Assembly (NCBI GenBank): GCA_034509925.1
Contig: CM067528.1
Location: 12,668,501-12,732,500, forward strand
Reading direction: 5' to 3'
Source of the DNA: Hirudinaria manillensis
Lineage: Eukaryota > Annelida > Clitellata > Hirudinida > Hirudinidae
Length of the DNA: 64,000 nucleotides
Part shown: positions 22,188 to 34,743 of the stretch, in pieces
Numbering within the stretch: the stretch's first letter is position 1
How the letters are laid out: every line of letters starts with the position of its first letter
Notes under the pieces: generated by a model
Databases searched by the model: none
What the model was told of the DNA's origin: nothing
What the model saw: only the letters and a program-made list of their open reading frames with translations
Position numbers and translations under genes: made by a program

Positions 22188-25100
22188 TCATTTGTAGGGT
22201 CCCACCTGATTTCCACTGTCGTCCAGCTGATTAAATACAGAGTCACATACGTCCACTCTTGCGGATGTTGATGTTGGTGAATAATAGCCACTTGCTGATG
22301 CTCCTACAATTTAATAAAACAAAATAGTATGAGTTTGCATGAAATTGCATAGAAGCAAATCAGTTTTTTTTAAGAATTATATAAATTATAAATGTAATAA
22401 TAATAATTAATTTCCGTATCTATAATCTGTAAAATGAAACATAAAAACCTGGTGCATAATATCTATAAGTCTTGACCAGAGCAGGTTTTACGTTCTTAAC
22501 ATAAAATATGGATTTCAATTTCACCGTAAAACAAGTTTCAGTCAGCTGTTGAAAAAATACTTTGGAGTGAGAAGTTGATTAAATCAGATATCTTATGATT
22601 TTTTTAAACAGCAGCATTACATTTGGAATTTTCTTAAGAAAGTATATGGAATGTTTACAAAACTTACTTCATCGAGATAAATGGAAAGACGATTGTTGCT
22701 AAATTCTGCTTTCTTAAAGACACTTCCAATTTGTTCTTTTAAGGACTTAGCGTAATCATCAGTGAGAGTATAACCAGTCAACAGATTTACTTCTGTTAAC
22801 ACCATTCCTGTTTCTTCCGGTCCACTCCAACTACAATTAATAAAATCAATAGGAATGAAACGGATGCATTTAAAGGTTTAAAAGTAAATGATCCAAACCC
22901 TGCACATATCAAAATGTCTGTCCTGAATTCACTTGAATTTGTTTGAAGATTTTGATGGAGGAAGGTATTCTCAGTGCCAGATTTTACATTACACCTGACA
23001 TTTAACTGAAAAATCCAAAGAATCAACATTTTTATTTATTTTTTATCAATTATTTCAAAAGATCACAAAATCGGATAAATTGAGAGTACAACAAGCCATG
23101 CCTTACCTGAACCAAAGCCATTCCTTCTCCAGCGGCTGAAAATGACACCCTTGTTGCATCAGATGGAAGCTGGTTACAAATTTAAAGAAATCAAGAATCT
23201 TGTGAAATAATATTCAAGATAATTATAATATCAACCAATAACTAATAACATACAACAGTTTGCAGTCCATTTCATACAAAAATAAAGTGACTGACTTGAT
23301 GGGATTGAAGCAAAAGTGCTGTTTCTTTGTTGACCTTGACGAATCTGTGTACGTACTCATTTGCATTTTGAGTCACTTGTACATTAAGGCCGTCAGCATT
23401 TTCTGATGGCGAAACCATGTGTCCGAACATTGCCAGGGCTTCTAATCCAAGCACAGTATCCTGGGTTCAAATAATCGAGTAATCGAGTTGCGAATGTTTG
23501 TGAACTGTAATAAAATGACAAATCATGGGTGTGTGAGTAGAACCTGAGTGGAAGTGAAGCCACCTTCTGGGTTTCTTTTGGAAATGAGCCATTTTGCAAT
23601 AGGAATGGCATCGATGAGACTCAAACGTGAAGAATAAATTTGCAGCACGTACGAGGTCATTTCAATGTCATTACTCTGAGGCTTCATATAGGAAGGCGAA
23701 TCCTCTCCAGGAACTGATTTGTGCCAATGTTTCATACCACCTTTAAGAAGGCAAATTATTGGTGTTTTATTAATTCTCCAGAATTACAACTGAATAACAA
23801 TATAAAATTAAAATTCTTTAATTAAATTAATTCATGTTTTTGACAAACCTTCTTGAAGTGCCAAAGAATTTAAGCTATCCAGGACATCATCGAGTTTGGG
23901 ACTACCAGCCAAATAAAATGCATATCCCATAATACTCAAAATGTATGGGTCTTGAACATGTGCTTCGTACTGTCCCTCCAAGTATGACACTGATTTCGTA
24001 ATCTTTTCATTCAGATCTTCAACCTGATTGAATTTGTGGTGGAACAATTTCACTTTTCGCTAACAAATGCAAGTTACATCTTCAAATTCAACTAACATCA
24101 ATGTCTCTATTAACAAGAAGTGATATGAGAGCATAAGCTGTTAGACCGATCCCGGACGAGGCACCTCCCTGCATTTCATTAAAATTTAATTACAAAGCTT
24201 AAAAAAAACTTTGTTCTTAAATCAATAAAATAGAAGATTAACATTTACCTGCATTGCCGTGTGAAGGACTTTACCACCTGTTGGCTCACTAAATGCACCA
24301 ACATCACTCTGATGTTGGAGTATAAATCTGATTGCGTTAGCCATATTATGATAATCGACAGGTATGACATCTTGAGCTTCATGGAACACTTTTGCCACAA
24401 AAGCGCTCAACCTTAAATATTGTTGAATTTAAAAAAAAAAACCATATTATTTAAAAGTGACAATATAATGAATAATGTATAATGTAAAAGAAAAGTGCTA
24501 ACCACACACTTCCGGCGGCATCATTATTACCAAATGCACTGAACGACCCATCACTTCTCTGATACGTTAATTCTCTTTGGTATCCTAGTGTAACAAATAA
24601 ATAAATTTGCTTTAGGACAAAGAATTATATACTGACATCGTTTATTGCCTTAATAATGAATCAATAATATTCAATAACCTGCATTAATGAATTCCAGAGC
24701 CTTATTCTTGATCTCATCAGTGAGTTGATTTGTGGCAGTGAGATATTTAACGATGTACACATCAGGAGCAAGAGTAACCATATTCTGTTCTCCACATCCG
24801 TAAGGCATTTGCAGCAAATTGTCGAGGTTGTTGATTGTCGTACCCAGGATATCACCTGATTTACAAACGATTTGTTATTATTTTATTAATTATTCATTAT
24901 ATTTCTATAATTTTACAATTTAGTATAATGTCGTGTTTAAATACCTATTAGTGTTGCTTCAATGATGATAGAATCAGGCACAAGAACTTGAGGAGGAGGA
25001 AGTGACACGTCAAAGTTTATCACTGATAAATCTTCAGAAGGAATTCTTATCAACGATGAAAAGCTCTGAGATTGTTGTTCTCCTTCAGGCTATTAAATTA

Positions 25101-25657
25101 AAATCATTAATTTCAAATAATTTAAATAACAAGACTCAAGTTAAATGTTAAGTTGCATTGACTTCTAACCCAGTAAAAGAATTTTCAAACGGAAAAAAAG
25201 AGCTATGAAAATGTTCATCACAATTTAACAATTATTTACTCAATTATTTCAATATATATCACTTAAATCATACTAGTTTAACTTGGTTATCAGTTAAAAC
25301 TAGACTTTTAAATCACCTTGACTAGCAATTCCCTAATGAGAGAATCGGCAGCCAATGCTGTGATGGCTCGCACTTCAATAGGGATCTGACCAAGAGACGT
25401 GGGGACGATCCAGAAATGAATGGTCGCCATGTCATTGTCTTTTACCTTCGATTTAGAATTTTTATTCGGAAAATTAATAAAGCGACGCTCTTAAATATAT
25501 AAACTTCGTTTTTGAAACCATTTATTTGCTTCTTAAGCAATGTTTGTTATGCATTTGTTGCATTGTCTAATATTAATTATTATTATTATTATTGTTATTA
25601 TTGTTATTATTATTATTATTATTATTGTTATTGTTATTATTATTATTATTATTGTTA

Positions 25658-25719
<62 letters not shown>

Positions 25720-25747
25720 GTTATTGTTATTATTATTATTATTATTA

Positions 25748-25780
<33 letters not shown>

Positions 25781-28700
25781 GTTATTATTATTATTATCAT
25801 TGTTAATTGTATAGAATACCACATACTAACCAAAACATTCCTGTGCGCATCAACACCTACTAGGTATCCCTCTGAACCCTGTATGCATTCTTTCACGTGA
25901 TAGTAATTAGACTTTGGTAAGGTCACTGTTACCTAATAAGATAAAGTATTGGAGTCCACTGGTTATGTTATAAACGTAGAAGTTATTAATGGATTATGAG
26001 AATATAAGTTATAGAATTCTAACTAAATATTATACTTCATTGTATCAAGTATTGTATGTATTTGTATGAATCGATTGCATCTTGAGCTGTCAGAGATCAT
26101 TACAGAATATTCTAAACACTTGTCCAATTGATACCAACCGGTAGATCAGTTCCAAAATAATTGAAGACCGTCACTTGTAATGCAAATTCCTCTCCTCTGA
26201 TGATAGAGTAGGGAAGATTTAGCAAAATGAAGAATGGTTTTATAACCGTCAGCTGTAAATACATGTTAATTGGTATAACATAAAGAGGTTTAACTTCAAA
26301 AATATCACTGAATCAATAAAAAAATAGCGATAAATATTTAAATAGCTAAAAATAATTTCAGTAAAAAACGCTTTAAAAGTATTTTAATTATTGCACCGAA
26401 ATATTATATTTCCGTTTATATCTAGATTTTTATTCTACTTTTGAGACATCAGCTTACCCGCTCTTGAAAAACAATGAAAGAATTTTGTTAGAATTTAAAT
26501 TAGGATACTTTTGTCGGATGTTCGGTGATTCCAAGACCAGATCTGCTGTTTGTTGCAAATGCCGAAGCAACCCACGAAGTGATTGTGTCCGGTACTTTGT
26601 ATTTTAGCTCCAGCAAACCCTCAGCTCTGTCGAAATTGTAAGACGAGTACTAAAATTTTATTTTTCTTATTTTGATTAAATTAAAATTAATTTTTATTTT
26701 AGTGTTTTAAAATTCAATTTTATATCTAGAGCTAAATTACGGACTGGTTAACCATAAATTATCATTTTATCAACATCTTGTATTCATATGTTCAAATATC
26801 AGGTATGAATTACTTAAATAGTGGCTACAAGCTCTAATGTACAATTTAAAATTCATTTGGATTATAAGTTAATAAGTACTTAAATCACTAAAATTATTTC
26901 GATCAATAACGTATGAAAATACGTTTTATTATCTTTATTTTTTTACTCAAAGAAGGCACCACTGTTAGATAACAATAACTATTACAATTATTTAAATAAT
27001 AAACTAATTAATTCTAATTAACTACCAATATCTATCAAGCTTAATAGGGCTTCTCATAAAAATGAAAGCGGATCTACTGAACAAGTAATGTTACAATGGC
27101 AACCACGAATATTACACTGGTAACTTCTAAATTGTAACAAATCTGTAAACTTAATTCACCCCAACTGCAAGTCGCTCCAAATCCAAGTCTCCGGAAAATC
27201 TTTTCTTGGAGGATCGATGCCGCGTGGAGATGTAGCCATCGGGTTTCTCGAATAACTAACATACATCGGCATGCTACCTCGTGTCATGGCGACAGCTGGC
27301 AGGTTTTCCACTTCAAATTAAATCAAAACTTAGACAAATCTTTGCGGATTTAAAAACATCTTAGAAATTTAGAAAATTATGTATTTCTGCATTAACATTT
27401 AGGTTTGACCATTTGCACATATAAAAAATATATATACACCGGTTTTTAAGTAATGATGTATATGAAAACATTAGTAAAGACTCGAACCTCTAATAACATT
27501 TCTCAAACTTATTTATCTTGCCAAATAACAGCGAAATGTACTAAGTGAACAAACAAAATGGCTAAAAAATATATAAATAAACTGATAAGTTTAAAATTAA
27601 TAAATGATAATAATTTCTGCTTACTATCAAAGTCATAAGGCCAATATCCGGAGAGTTTGGAAATGTAAAATTCCGTCATCACGAAAAGGCCTGAATTCTT
27701 TAAAAATGGCAACAACAATTTAAGTAATATAAATTTAATTAACTTTTTCAGATGATTAATATGCTAGTTTTGTAATGAAGTAAATTCAATTTATTATCTT
27801 AATTAAATCGGATTCATTTAAAAAAAAACAAATGTAATTTCAATCTTTGAATTCAATTATTTATTAAACTTTTTATTGTTTAAGAAATTGTATAAATCTC
27901 ATCTAGTGAGAGCTGTTTGAGTTTACATGGTTGTATTTATATATGTTATGATTTCCAGGGCCAGTCTGTTTAGCGGAAGCTTGCGCTTCCTTAAGACTGA
28001 CCCTATGAGTTTATTTTGTATTTTAAGTTTCATTTGTTTCGTTTGTGTACATAACTGTTTGTTCAATAAACTCATAAACTCAAAAAAAAAAAAAAAATTA
28101 CAATTACTATTAATATAAAGATATATTAAAAACGGCTTTGCCCACAAAGACATCCTTTAAACATTTAAATATTCTTTTATTTTTAATTTTGTCATAGAAC
28201 ATATTTTCATTCGCAGAAACGTTATTAGCGTTCGGCTTATTATCATCATTTATTAGGATGCAAACCCTCAATAGATGTTCACTGCTACTTCCTCCGATCC
28301 AAACTGGCCAACAAAATCTCCAAAATTTGAAATCATCTGTTCTAGCGTTTGTGTATTTGTTGAGATCTTTGTAAAGCTAACAAATATATCTCTTAAGTAT
28401 TATCGAGATCTCGTTATAAAATGATAAAGAAATTGGTGGTCACACTCACCACTTCTCCACTGATTTCATTTCCAGCACTAAGCAGAAGTACACTCTGATC
28501 AATTGCAGACAGTGAAACGAAGGAATCTTGAGATGCATTGACTCGCACTATCACCTCCTCTCCTGGTGATGCTGATTCTGGAGTTATGGACAGCGATACC
28601 TATTTTTGCATTTAATTGTTCATTTAGGGTCTCATTTAAGTTAATTTAACATAAAAAAATCATAAAAACCTTGTTAGACATGTAATCGATGACTGAAAGA

Positions 28701-31700
28701 GAAATACTGTCAGCCACAAGTTCACCAGTGCTTGTAACATAAAACACAACAACAGTTGCTTTAGGTGCAAGATTCAAAGCCAAATCTTCGTCTATAAACA
28801 CTGAGAATGAAGCTCTATTCGAATTCATCTCGAATTCTGTAACACCGGAATAAATTAACTTTCCTTTTCCAATCATCTAAAAATAAACACAAGCAAAACA
28901 TAATTTGGCTTCACATTTGCTGCCGATACCTGATATTTATATTTGAATACCTGGTATTGCACTGACGGAGTGGTTTCGCTTGTCTGGACTTCAAAAGTCA
29001 ACGTAGAAGAAGGCTTAATTAAATTGATAAATATATAAATTTACTGAAAAATAAATTAAGGTTATCTGAAATGATAATAAATAAGCCAAGCCTGCATTTC
29101 CAGGGAGCAACTTTGGATAAGAGTGTAATGCAAATAGTTGATAATAATTAAATAAAAAACTGTTCAACTTCAGATGGAATTTTTTGTATCTTTAAAGTGA
29201 AATAGCATTCATTAGAAATAATTAGATTTATTAAGTAATTACTCTAATGGAGGCGTCGCTACCGATAAGAGTTAGTTGTATGTTCTTCGCGTCTCTCGTG
29301 ACGAATTCTTCGATATTCTTCACCGTTTCGACGCTCTGTTGAGTTTCTTCATCGTAAAACTTTGCCTATAAAGTTGAAAATTGCATTCATGAAATCAAAA
29401 GAACTAGTAAATCATAAATTTTCCCCCGACTAACTCTAATAATAGCGTTCTCCGCTTGCTCTAGTGATATTTCGAAGAAAACGTATCCGCTTGCACTGAG
29501 TGTTGAGTTGAATGCAAAAGGATTTGGTAATGTCTTGTTTCTATCCCGATAGAAACTGTGGAAATAACTGATATGAACTTCAAGAGATTTGAAAGTTCCG
29601 TTTGGAAATCTTATATCAGAAAGTCTTGGTTCTGAACCATCAACTTGTGAGAGCTTAAGCTAAAACGGAAATGTATTGCTATTTCATACTAAGTTCAGAG
29701 TAATATTTAGAGTTCATTTTCGGGAAGCATTTTTGACATTCGCTCAAATATATATATATATATATAATCTAATTATAATGGATATATTTATAAACTTACG
29801 TGGCCTCTGTATAGAAATCCAGGTTTGAAACTATTCGAAGAAACGTCCAAGAAATCTAATTCGTATCTGGAATATTTTATCGGAACCGTTTTATTTCCCT
29901 GCAAAGTGGTTCCGGTAGCAGCTTCCGTAACGTTTGCTTGAACGAATAAATTGTGGTAATACCATCCAGTTCCAACATCTTCGTAAAATTGGGCCATTTC
30001 CTCATTAGAAACTGTAATATCAGATTTGCCATGGACCAACTGCAGGGATAATCAACTAAGTTAAATAATATGTCAAACCTCGGTAAAACATTATTATAAA
30101 ACTTATTATTATAAAAACAAGAGAGTTAGTGCATCGATACGTTAAGAGAGTTTTTTCTTGTATATGAATCGTATAAAATTTTGAAAATTTATAAGAAATT
30201 AATGGTCGTCCAAAGATAATTCAATGTTTGAAAAAATTCACATCAATAATTGTTTGCCTTATTAATGGAAATATATTTAAAATAGCAGAATGCCGAGCAA
30301 AAATAATACAAAACTACATAAAAAAAAACCCCATAAGAGAAGAATGCCTAAAGCTACTTGAGTTCAGAGCCGACATTTAAAAGAGCTTGTGTACAATTCA
30401 AGAATTATTGGTGAGAAAAATAAATTTCAATAAAATCACATCAGTTATTCCGAGCCGGTTGGGAACAGCTCATTCACTTACCACTTTTAATGGACTCTAA
30501 ATGTAATGTAATGTAATCAAGCAACAATTACACGAGTCAATTGCATTGGTTCTTATAACGTTCTTACATTCGAATGACATTCTTTAGCACAATGCCACAT
30601 TTATAAATAAGAATTGTTACAAACCTCAACGTTTTTTAGCAACTGGGTTGCATACCTATGTCCCCATGAACTTTGAATTTTTATAGTGACCAAGGCATAG
30701 CCCTTTACAGGTTTTCCAAAAGTGTATCTATAAATTAAGAAGGCATTTTAAACGTCCCAGATCTTTTTGTTATAATTAAATCAGCGTTATATATAATAAA
30801 TAGAAAAATATGTGTAGATATAAAAAAAAAACCAATGATCTTCCGATCACAACAGTAATCATTTCCTCGAAAATTATTTGCATCCACGACACCAAAACTA
30901 TGCTTAATTGAATAGAATGTAAACAGAAGTAGTAGAGTTACAATCTTACGTAGCAGTCACTGTTACGAGCAAAGGTTGCTGCTTTGAAGGATCGTTCCGG
31001 TTGACGAAGAAGTAAGGAGGCGTTAGAACTTTAACCTCAAACTTTGGCAAAACTGTGACAATTAAATCCGAGTTAGAACAAATGAAACTAACAACGCAAA
31101 TCGCACAACGGGTTGTTACCATATTCTGCCACTTCAAAGAAGACCTGTTTTTTCAACGTCTATTGAAATGATTTTGTTAAAGTCCTCATTAGTTCATTAA
31201 ACGATATAAATTATTAATTGTATCCATTAAACAGGAAATTTGTTTACATCTGATTTGGCCTCAATCTTCCACCGACCCAAAGGTGTTATGTGCGAGAGTT
31301 TTAATTTTCCATTGAAAACACCTGGAACAGCAGAATTGATTGGTTCTGCTGTGGATCTGAATAAGGGACATTTAAAAAAAAAGAGAAGTAAGCTAACCTG
31401 ATTGATTTCTTTGGTTTAGCGATTCGTAAATTTTATTGGTCGATTGGTCCTGTAATACAGATTGAATACAAAAGTGATCTGGTGAATGTATATGCACGAT
31501 TAATACGTTGAAATAGCTTACATAGATGGTGATGTTGACATCATTTGTGTAGGGCTTCAAATCAGGTTGGATCCCAAGAACTCGGAATAACACTATCTCG
31601 ACAAATTTTTTTAGCATTTATGTACAAATAATAAACTTATTACAAATGAAAATAAATACAAATTATAATAAAATTATCACGAATAAATTTATAAATCTCA

Positions 31701-33348
31701 TAATTACATTTACCAACCTGTTTGGCCAGGCTTGTATAAAAACTTATCAGTTTGAATAAACAGCGAATGTGACTTTTGCTGAAGTTCTATGGGATGCGAT
31801 TTGTTGAAAACAACATCTCCTTGGGCAACAACTTCAAATACGTATTGTCCTTCTTGAACTATTCTTGGAATCTTGTGGTTAAATTTTGTGGTTAAAGTGC
31901 TTTAAATTTGCTATTAATATAAAAAAAAAGTTACCTTTAGCTCAAACACTTGATGGAGTCCTGCAATGTCGATTAGTTGATAAGTTATTTATTATTAGTT
32001 ACAATTTACAAGTTAAAATTAGCTGAAAGTTTTTCTGATAATAAGGTTTTTTAATACGATAAAATCTTACAACATATTGCAGCAAATAAAATAAAATCAT
32101 TTCCAACAATTCGTTCACAGAATTCTTACAATCAGTAACAATCTCAGAGATGTTTTTAAAATTTCGAGTCATTCTTGACCTCTCACTCACTTAAAAAAGT
32201 CATTCATCTCATCAAAGCGGATTAAACGCGAACAAACAATTCCAAAGCATTCATTCTTGGTTAATTCAAATCTTCACTCAACGAGTTCCACTATAAGATA
32301 ATCAAATCAAGCTAGGAATGCGAGAATTTTTTAATTAACAAAACAATTCCAAGAAAACCAACACTCGGATTAATCAGGTCATGCATGAGTGATGAGTACA
32401 CTCATAAACTTCGCTGTACTAAAGTTGGTCTAAAGGTTTCTACACCAATTATGATGCCTTGTTTAACTGAAGTATTTAATTAATTTCGAATAAAAATTCC
32501 ATCAGTTTCGTTTGATCACCTGGTGGTTCTGCTTGAAAAGACGCCCCAGTTAGTGATTCCCCTGAGTTAAAACATTTAATCCTGGCTTCTAACTGATAAT
32601 TAACACTGCTTTCTCCATAAATGGTCACAATAAACTTGTAATCGCTGTCTGGTCGAAACTTTGCGGATGCCGTTACAGTATAATTGCTGCAAAGTGATCC
32701 TGATTTTACTATTTAACAACAGCAAACCATTCATTCTTAAATGCTATGAACGATTATCATTTGAAACTATTACCGAAAGGAAACAGCGAAAAGACAAGTA
32801 TAAAACTGATTATTTAACATTTATTATACAATTATTATGTTCAATTCAATTCATTCAGCAAATATTTAAAGTGCCTTTTTTTAGTCCTAAGTCCTAGGAT
32901 GTTAAGTATATGTATAACGATATAACGAAATATAGCAGAGAGACAATCAAATGCAATAAAATGAAATAATGCGAATAAGAAACAAAGACGATTAAAATAA
33001 AATAAGAATATGGAGTTATAGCAATTAATAATAATTATTATTAAATATCATTACATATCATACAATTATTATTATATTATTATGTATTATTACTGTAAGG
33101 ACATTATTAATGATATATGTTTTGGCACGGTAGCAAACGGAACGTTAAATTGCCACTATCTTTTGCTTTTAATAAACAACATTCAGGAAACTAAATTAAC
33201 TAATTAATTCATTAATTAAAGACTAGTTATGCACAAATTATTTGCAATAAAGCGAAAATTGCACGAAAACGATCAAAGCATTTACTAACACTGCTGCCAC
33301 TTGTGCCAATCTGAATATGAGTAAGAATAACAAGATTTTAATATCCAT
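22188..33348 (-). CDS. Thioester-containing protein, copy A (complement/alpha-2-macroglobulin family)
   Basis: About 36 exons and about 1,500 residues, the usual length for TEP/alpha-2-macroglobulin. The first exon encodes a signal peptide ([20 protein letters not shown]). Macroglobulin-like domains follow, with [45 protein letters not shown], and the family hallmark [17 protein letters not shown] bait-region exon (27160-27295) precedes ETWIWSD and [15 protein letters not shown]. The thioester is [10 protein letters not shown] (24785-24799). The catalytic-type His is in KVLHTAMQ (codon 24261-24263), about 116 residues later as in C3. The TED continues through [14 protein letters not shown], and the C-terminal receptor-binding-type domain ends [18 protein letters not shown]. 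No anaphylatoxin and no clear GPI tail, so it is probably secreted. Role by family: covalent attachment to microbes or proteases. Exons were joined by eye; phases agree wherever checked. Confidence 0.95.
24785..24799 (-). other. Thioester motif GCGEQ, TEP A
   Basis: Codons for G-C-G-E-Q; in the family the Cys and Gln side chains form the internal thioester. The Asn-Met that usually follows is present. Confidence 0.97.
25571..25805. repeat. 235-bp ATT microsatellite in a TEP A intron
   Basis: (ATT)n with scattered GTT variants. It generates open frames of poly-Leu, poly-Ile and poly-Asn in several frames that are not genes. It lies in the intron between the [12 protein letters not shown] exon and the [11 protein letters not shown] exon; copies B and C have only short introns here. 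Confidence 0.95.
27160..27295 (-). other. TEP A bait-region exon (hypervariable)
   Basis: Encodes a stretch beginning [19 protein letters not shown], running through [13 protein letters not shown] into the conserved ETWIWSDLQ. Upstream of the PETWIWSD tail it cannot be aligned with the same exon in copies B (39031-39205) and C (50035-50218). Basic and methionine residues are plausible protease cut sites. Confidence 0.75.
27957..28097 (+). mobile_element. Short retroposon with hairpin and poly(A) tail
   Basis: Starts near GGGCCAGTCTG, contains a strong stem (GGAAGC-TTGC-GCTTCC nested in CAGTCT...AGACTG) and ends AATAAACTCATAAACTC followed by 16 A residues. It sits inside a TEP A intron on the opposite strand to the gene. 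The shape is that of a non-LTR element 3' end or a SINE; a second tail of the same type is at 19985-20066. Confidence 0.55.
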
Positions 33349-34139
33349 CGATGTGTAACTTTTCTCCAATTTACGTTGAAATGTTATGCTTTTTAAGGAT
33401 GCGAGCTTCAAGCAGAGGTTATAAAGCGGTGTTTGCAATGAACTTCGTACTGTTTTCAAGCGCTGGATATCTGAATATTGAATAATAATCATGTCAAACT
33501 TGCAATCAAACGTTTGATTAAATAACTTTAAATGCAGAATAATTTCCGAATTTAAGAAATTATTTACGAAGTATTTATGCTAAATTAATTAGGTCTCCTT
33601 AAATCAAGTTTGCCAGACAACGAAAAATTTTCTTGGAGAAGGAATGATGAATTATGTATTATAAATAAAGTAATTAGTCCAAATTCTATCAATTAATTTT
33701 CTTATTTTATTTATCACAATTATTATATATATATATATAAATGACAATTAAGCAGATAAGCAACAAGTATCGAACATTCGGAGGTGATATTTAAGAGAAA
33801 TGTCCAAGGTTGGCTTGCTTATTTATTTTCCCAGCCAGTCAGAGGACCCTAAAAGGGCCGTTAATATGATCGACAATATTAAGAAGAAAAAATAACAAGC
33901 AGAGGCCGTGCGAACAAAAAGTTCCTCAAAGTCAGTCTGAGACAATTAGAAACCTGTTCAGATCAGTGTTTGAAATTATAGTTTTAATCGAAAGATGGTG
34001 CCTGACTACACCATCTTCTCGGAAACAGTATTCCAGACTGTAGCAGTTCTGTTAATGAAGCGGAACTTGGACCCATCAGTATTGCATCTCAATCTGATTT
34101 ATTCTTTAATAATAATTCATCTGTTGTTATAATTATGAT

Positions 34140-34440
34140 TCAATTAGGACCGGTGAGGATTAGCTCCAAGATATTGATACAAAAAGGATAAGTATATCTT
34201 CGCAAGAAGAACTATTGGGGAAAACTGTTCATCACTCCACAGAAAAAGTTAACCAGCCTCTCTTCCGCTCCTATTCGACCATAAACATTTACATAAAACA
34301 TTTTATACCTCTTTTCAAGATCAACTGCCATCCAATTAGGATCGTTATAAACATCATTTGTGTGAAAACAATGACAACAACTTCGGCAACATCCAATATC
34401 AATATGCAAAGACAGAGAAAAAAATGTTTTAAAAATGCAA
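34140..34440 (-). pseudogene. Broken F5/8-type (fucolectin-like) domain fragment
   Basis: The minus-strand reading contains CHCFHTN, PNWMAVDLEKRYKMFYV and GRIGAEERLVNFFCG, closely matching the intact gene at 57262-57777 (CHCFHTN, PNWMAVDL, GRIGMEARLDNFFCG). The reading then hits an in-frame TAG. It resumes as RRYTYPFC (compare QRYAYPLC) and then shifts frame before a stretch matching QYPG of the intact gene. Sequence upstream of CHCF is degraded. A stop plus a frameshift make it a pseudogene. Confidence 0.8.
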
Positions 34441-34560
34441 CACGCCATCCTCTCAGAAAACAATCGGCCAATTATTCTGATTGATTGCCGCCATTCGGAT
34501 ATAATTAGAACCCCTATAAACAGGCAGTACCTAAAAATACCCCAACCCCATCCACAAGTG

Positions 34561-34743
34561 TCTGAGATATGCATGATTGAAAATAATTGATTCAATTCAT
34601 TTATTAAAACTGCATTTAATCAATATAATCTCTCATCAAATGCATAAAAAGGAAGAAAAACGAAATACAGCTGTAAGTCATTAAGTATAAAGTTATTTCA
34701 AACATTTCCAAGAAGATATCATAGAATTGTTCCCTTAAAGATT
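34561..34743 (-). repeat. 3' flank shared by TEP B, C and D
   Basis: Matches 45800-45942 and 63203-63375, with a common core AATATAATCTCTCATCAAAT. The duplicated unit therefore extends beyond the coding region. In this copy the AATAAA seen in C and D has lost a base. Confidence 0.75.

Larger units (their letters stand above)
33349..34743. other. TEP A-TEP B spacer
   Basis: About 1.4 kb holding the TEP A promoter side, a broken F5/8-type lectin fragment, and the TEP B 3' flank. From about 34561 the sequence matches the 3' flanks of copies C and D. Confidence 0.6.

Noticed and set aside
24661-24855. Minus-strand frame [17 protein letters not shown]
   Set aside because: Out-of-frame shadow of the TEP A thioester exon; the true frame reads [15 protein letters not shown] then PYGCGEQ.
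25512-25926. Open frames of poly-Tyr, poly-Ile, poly-Leu and poly-Asn in several frames
   Set aside because: They arise from the ATT microsatellite inside a TEP A intron; only a small minus-strand part ([12 protein letters not shown]...) is a true TEP exon.
34212-34595. 127-codon minus-strand frame as an intact lectin gene
   Set aside because: Homology to the intact lectin covers only its C-terminal part and is interrupted by a stop and a frameshift; called as a pseudogene.
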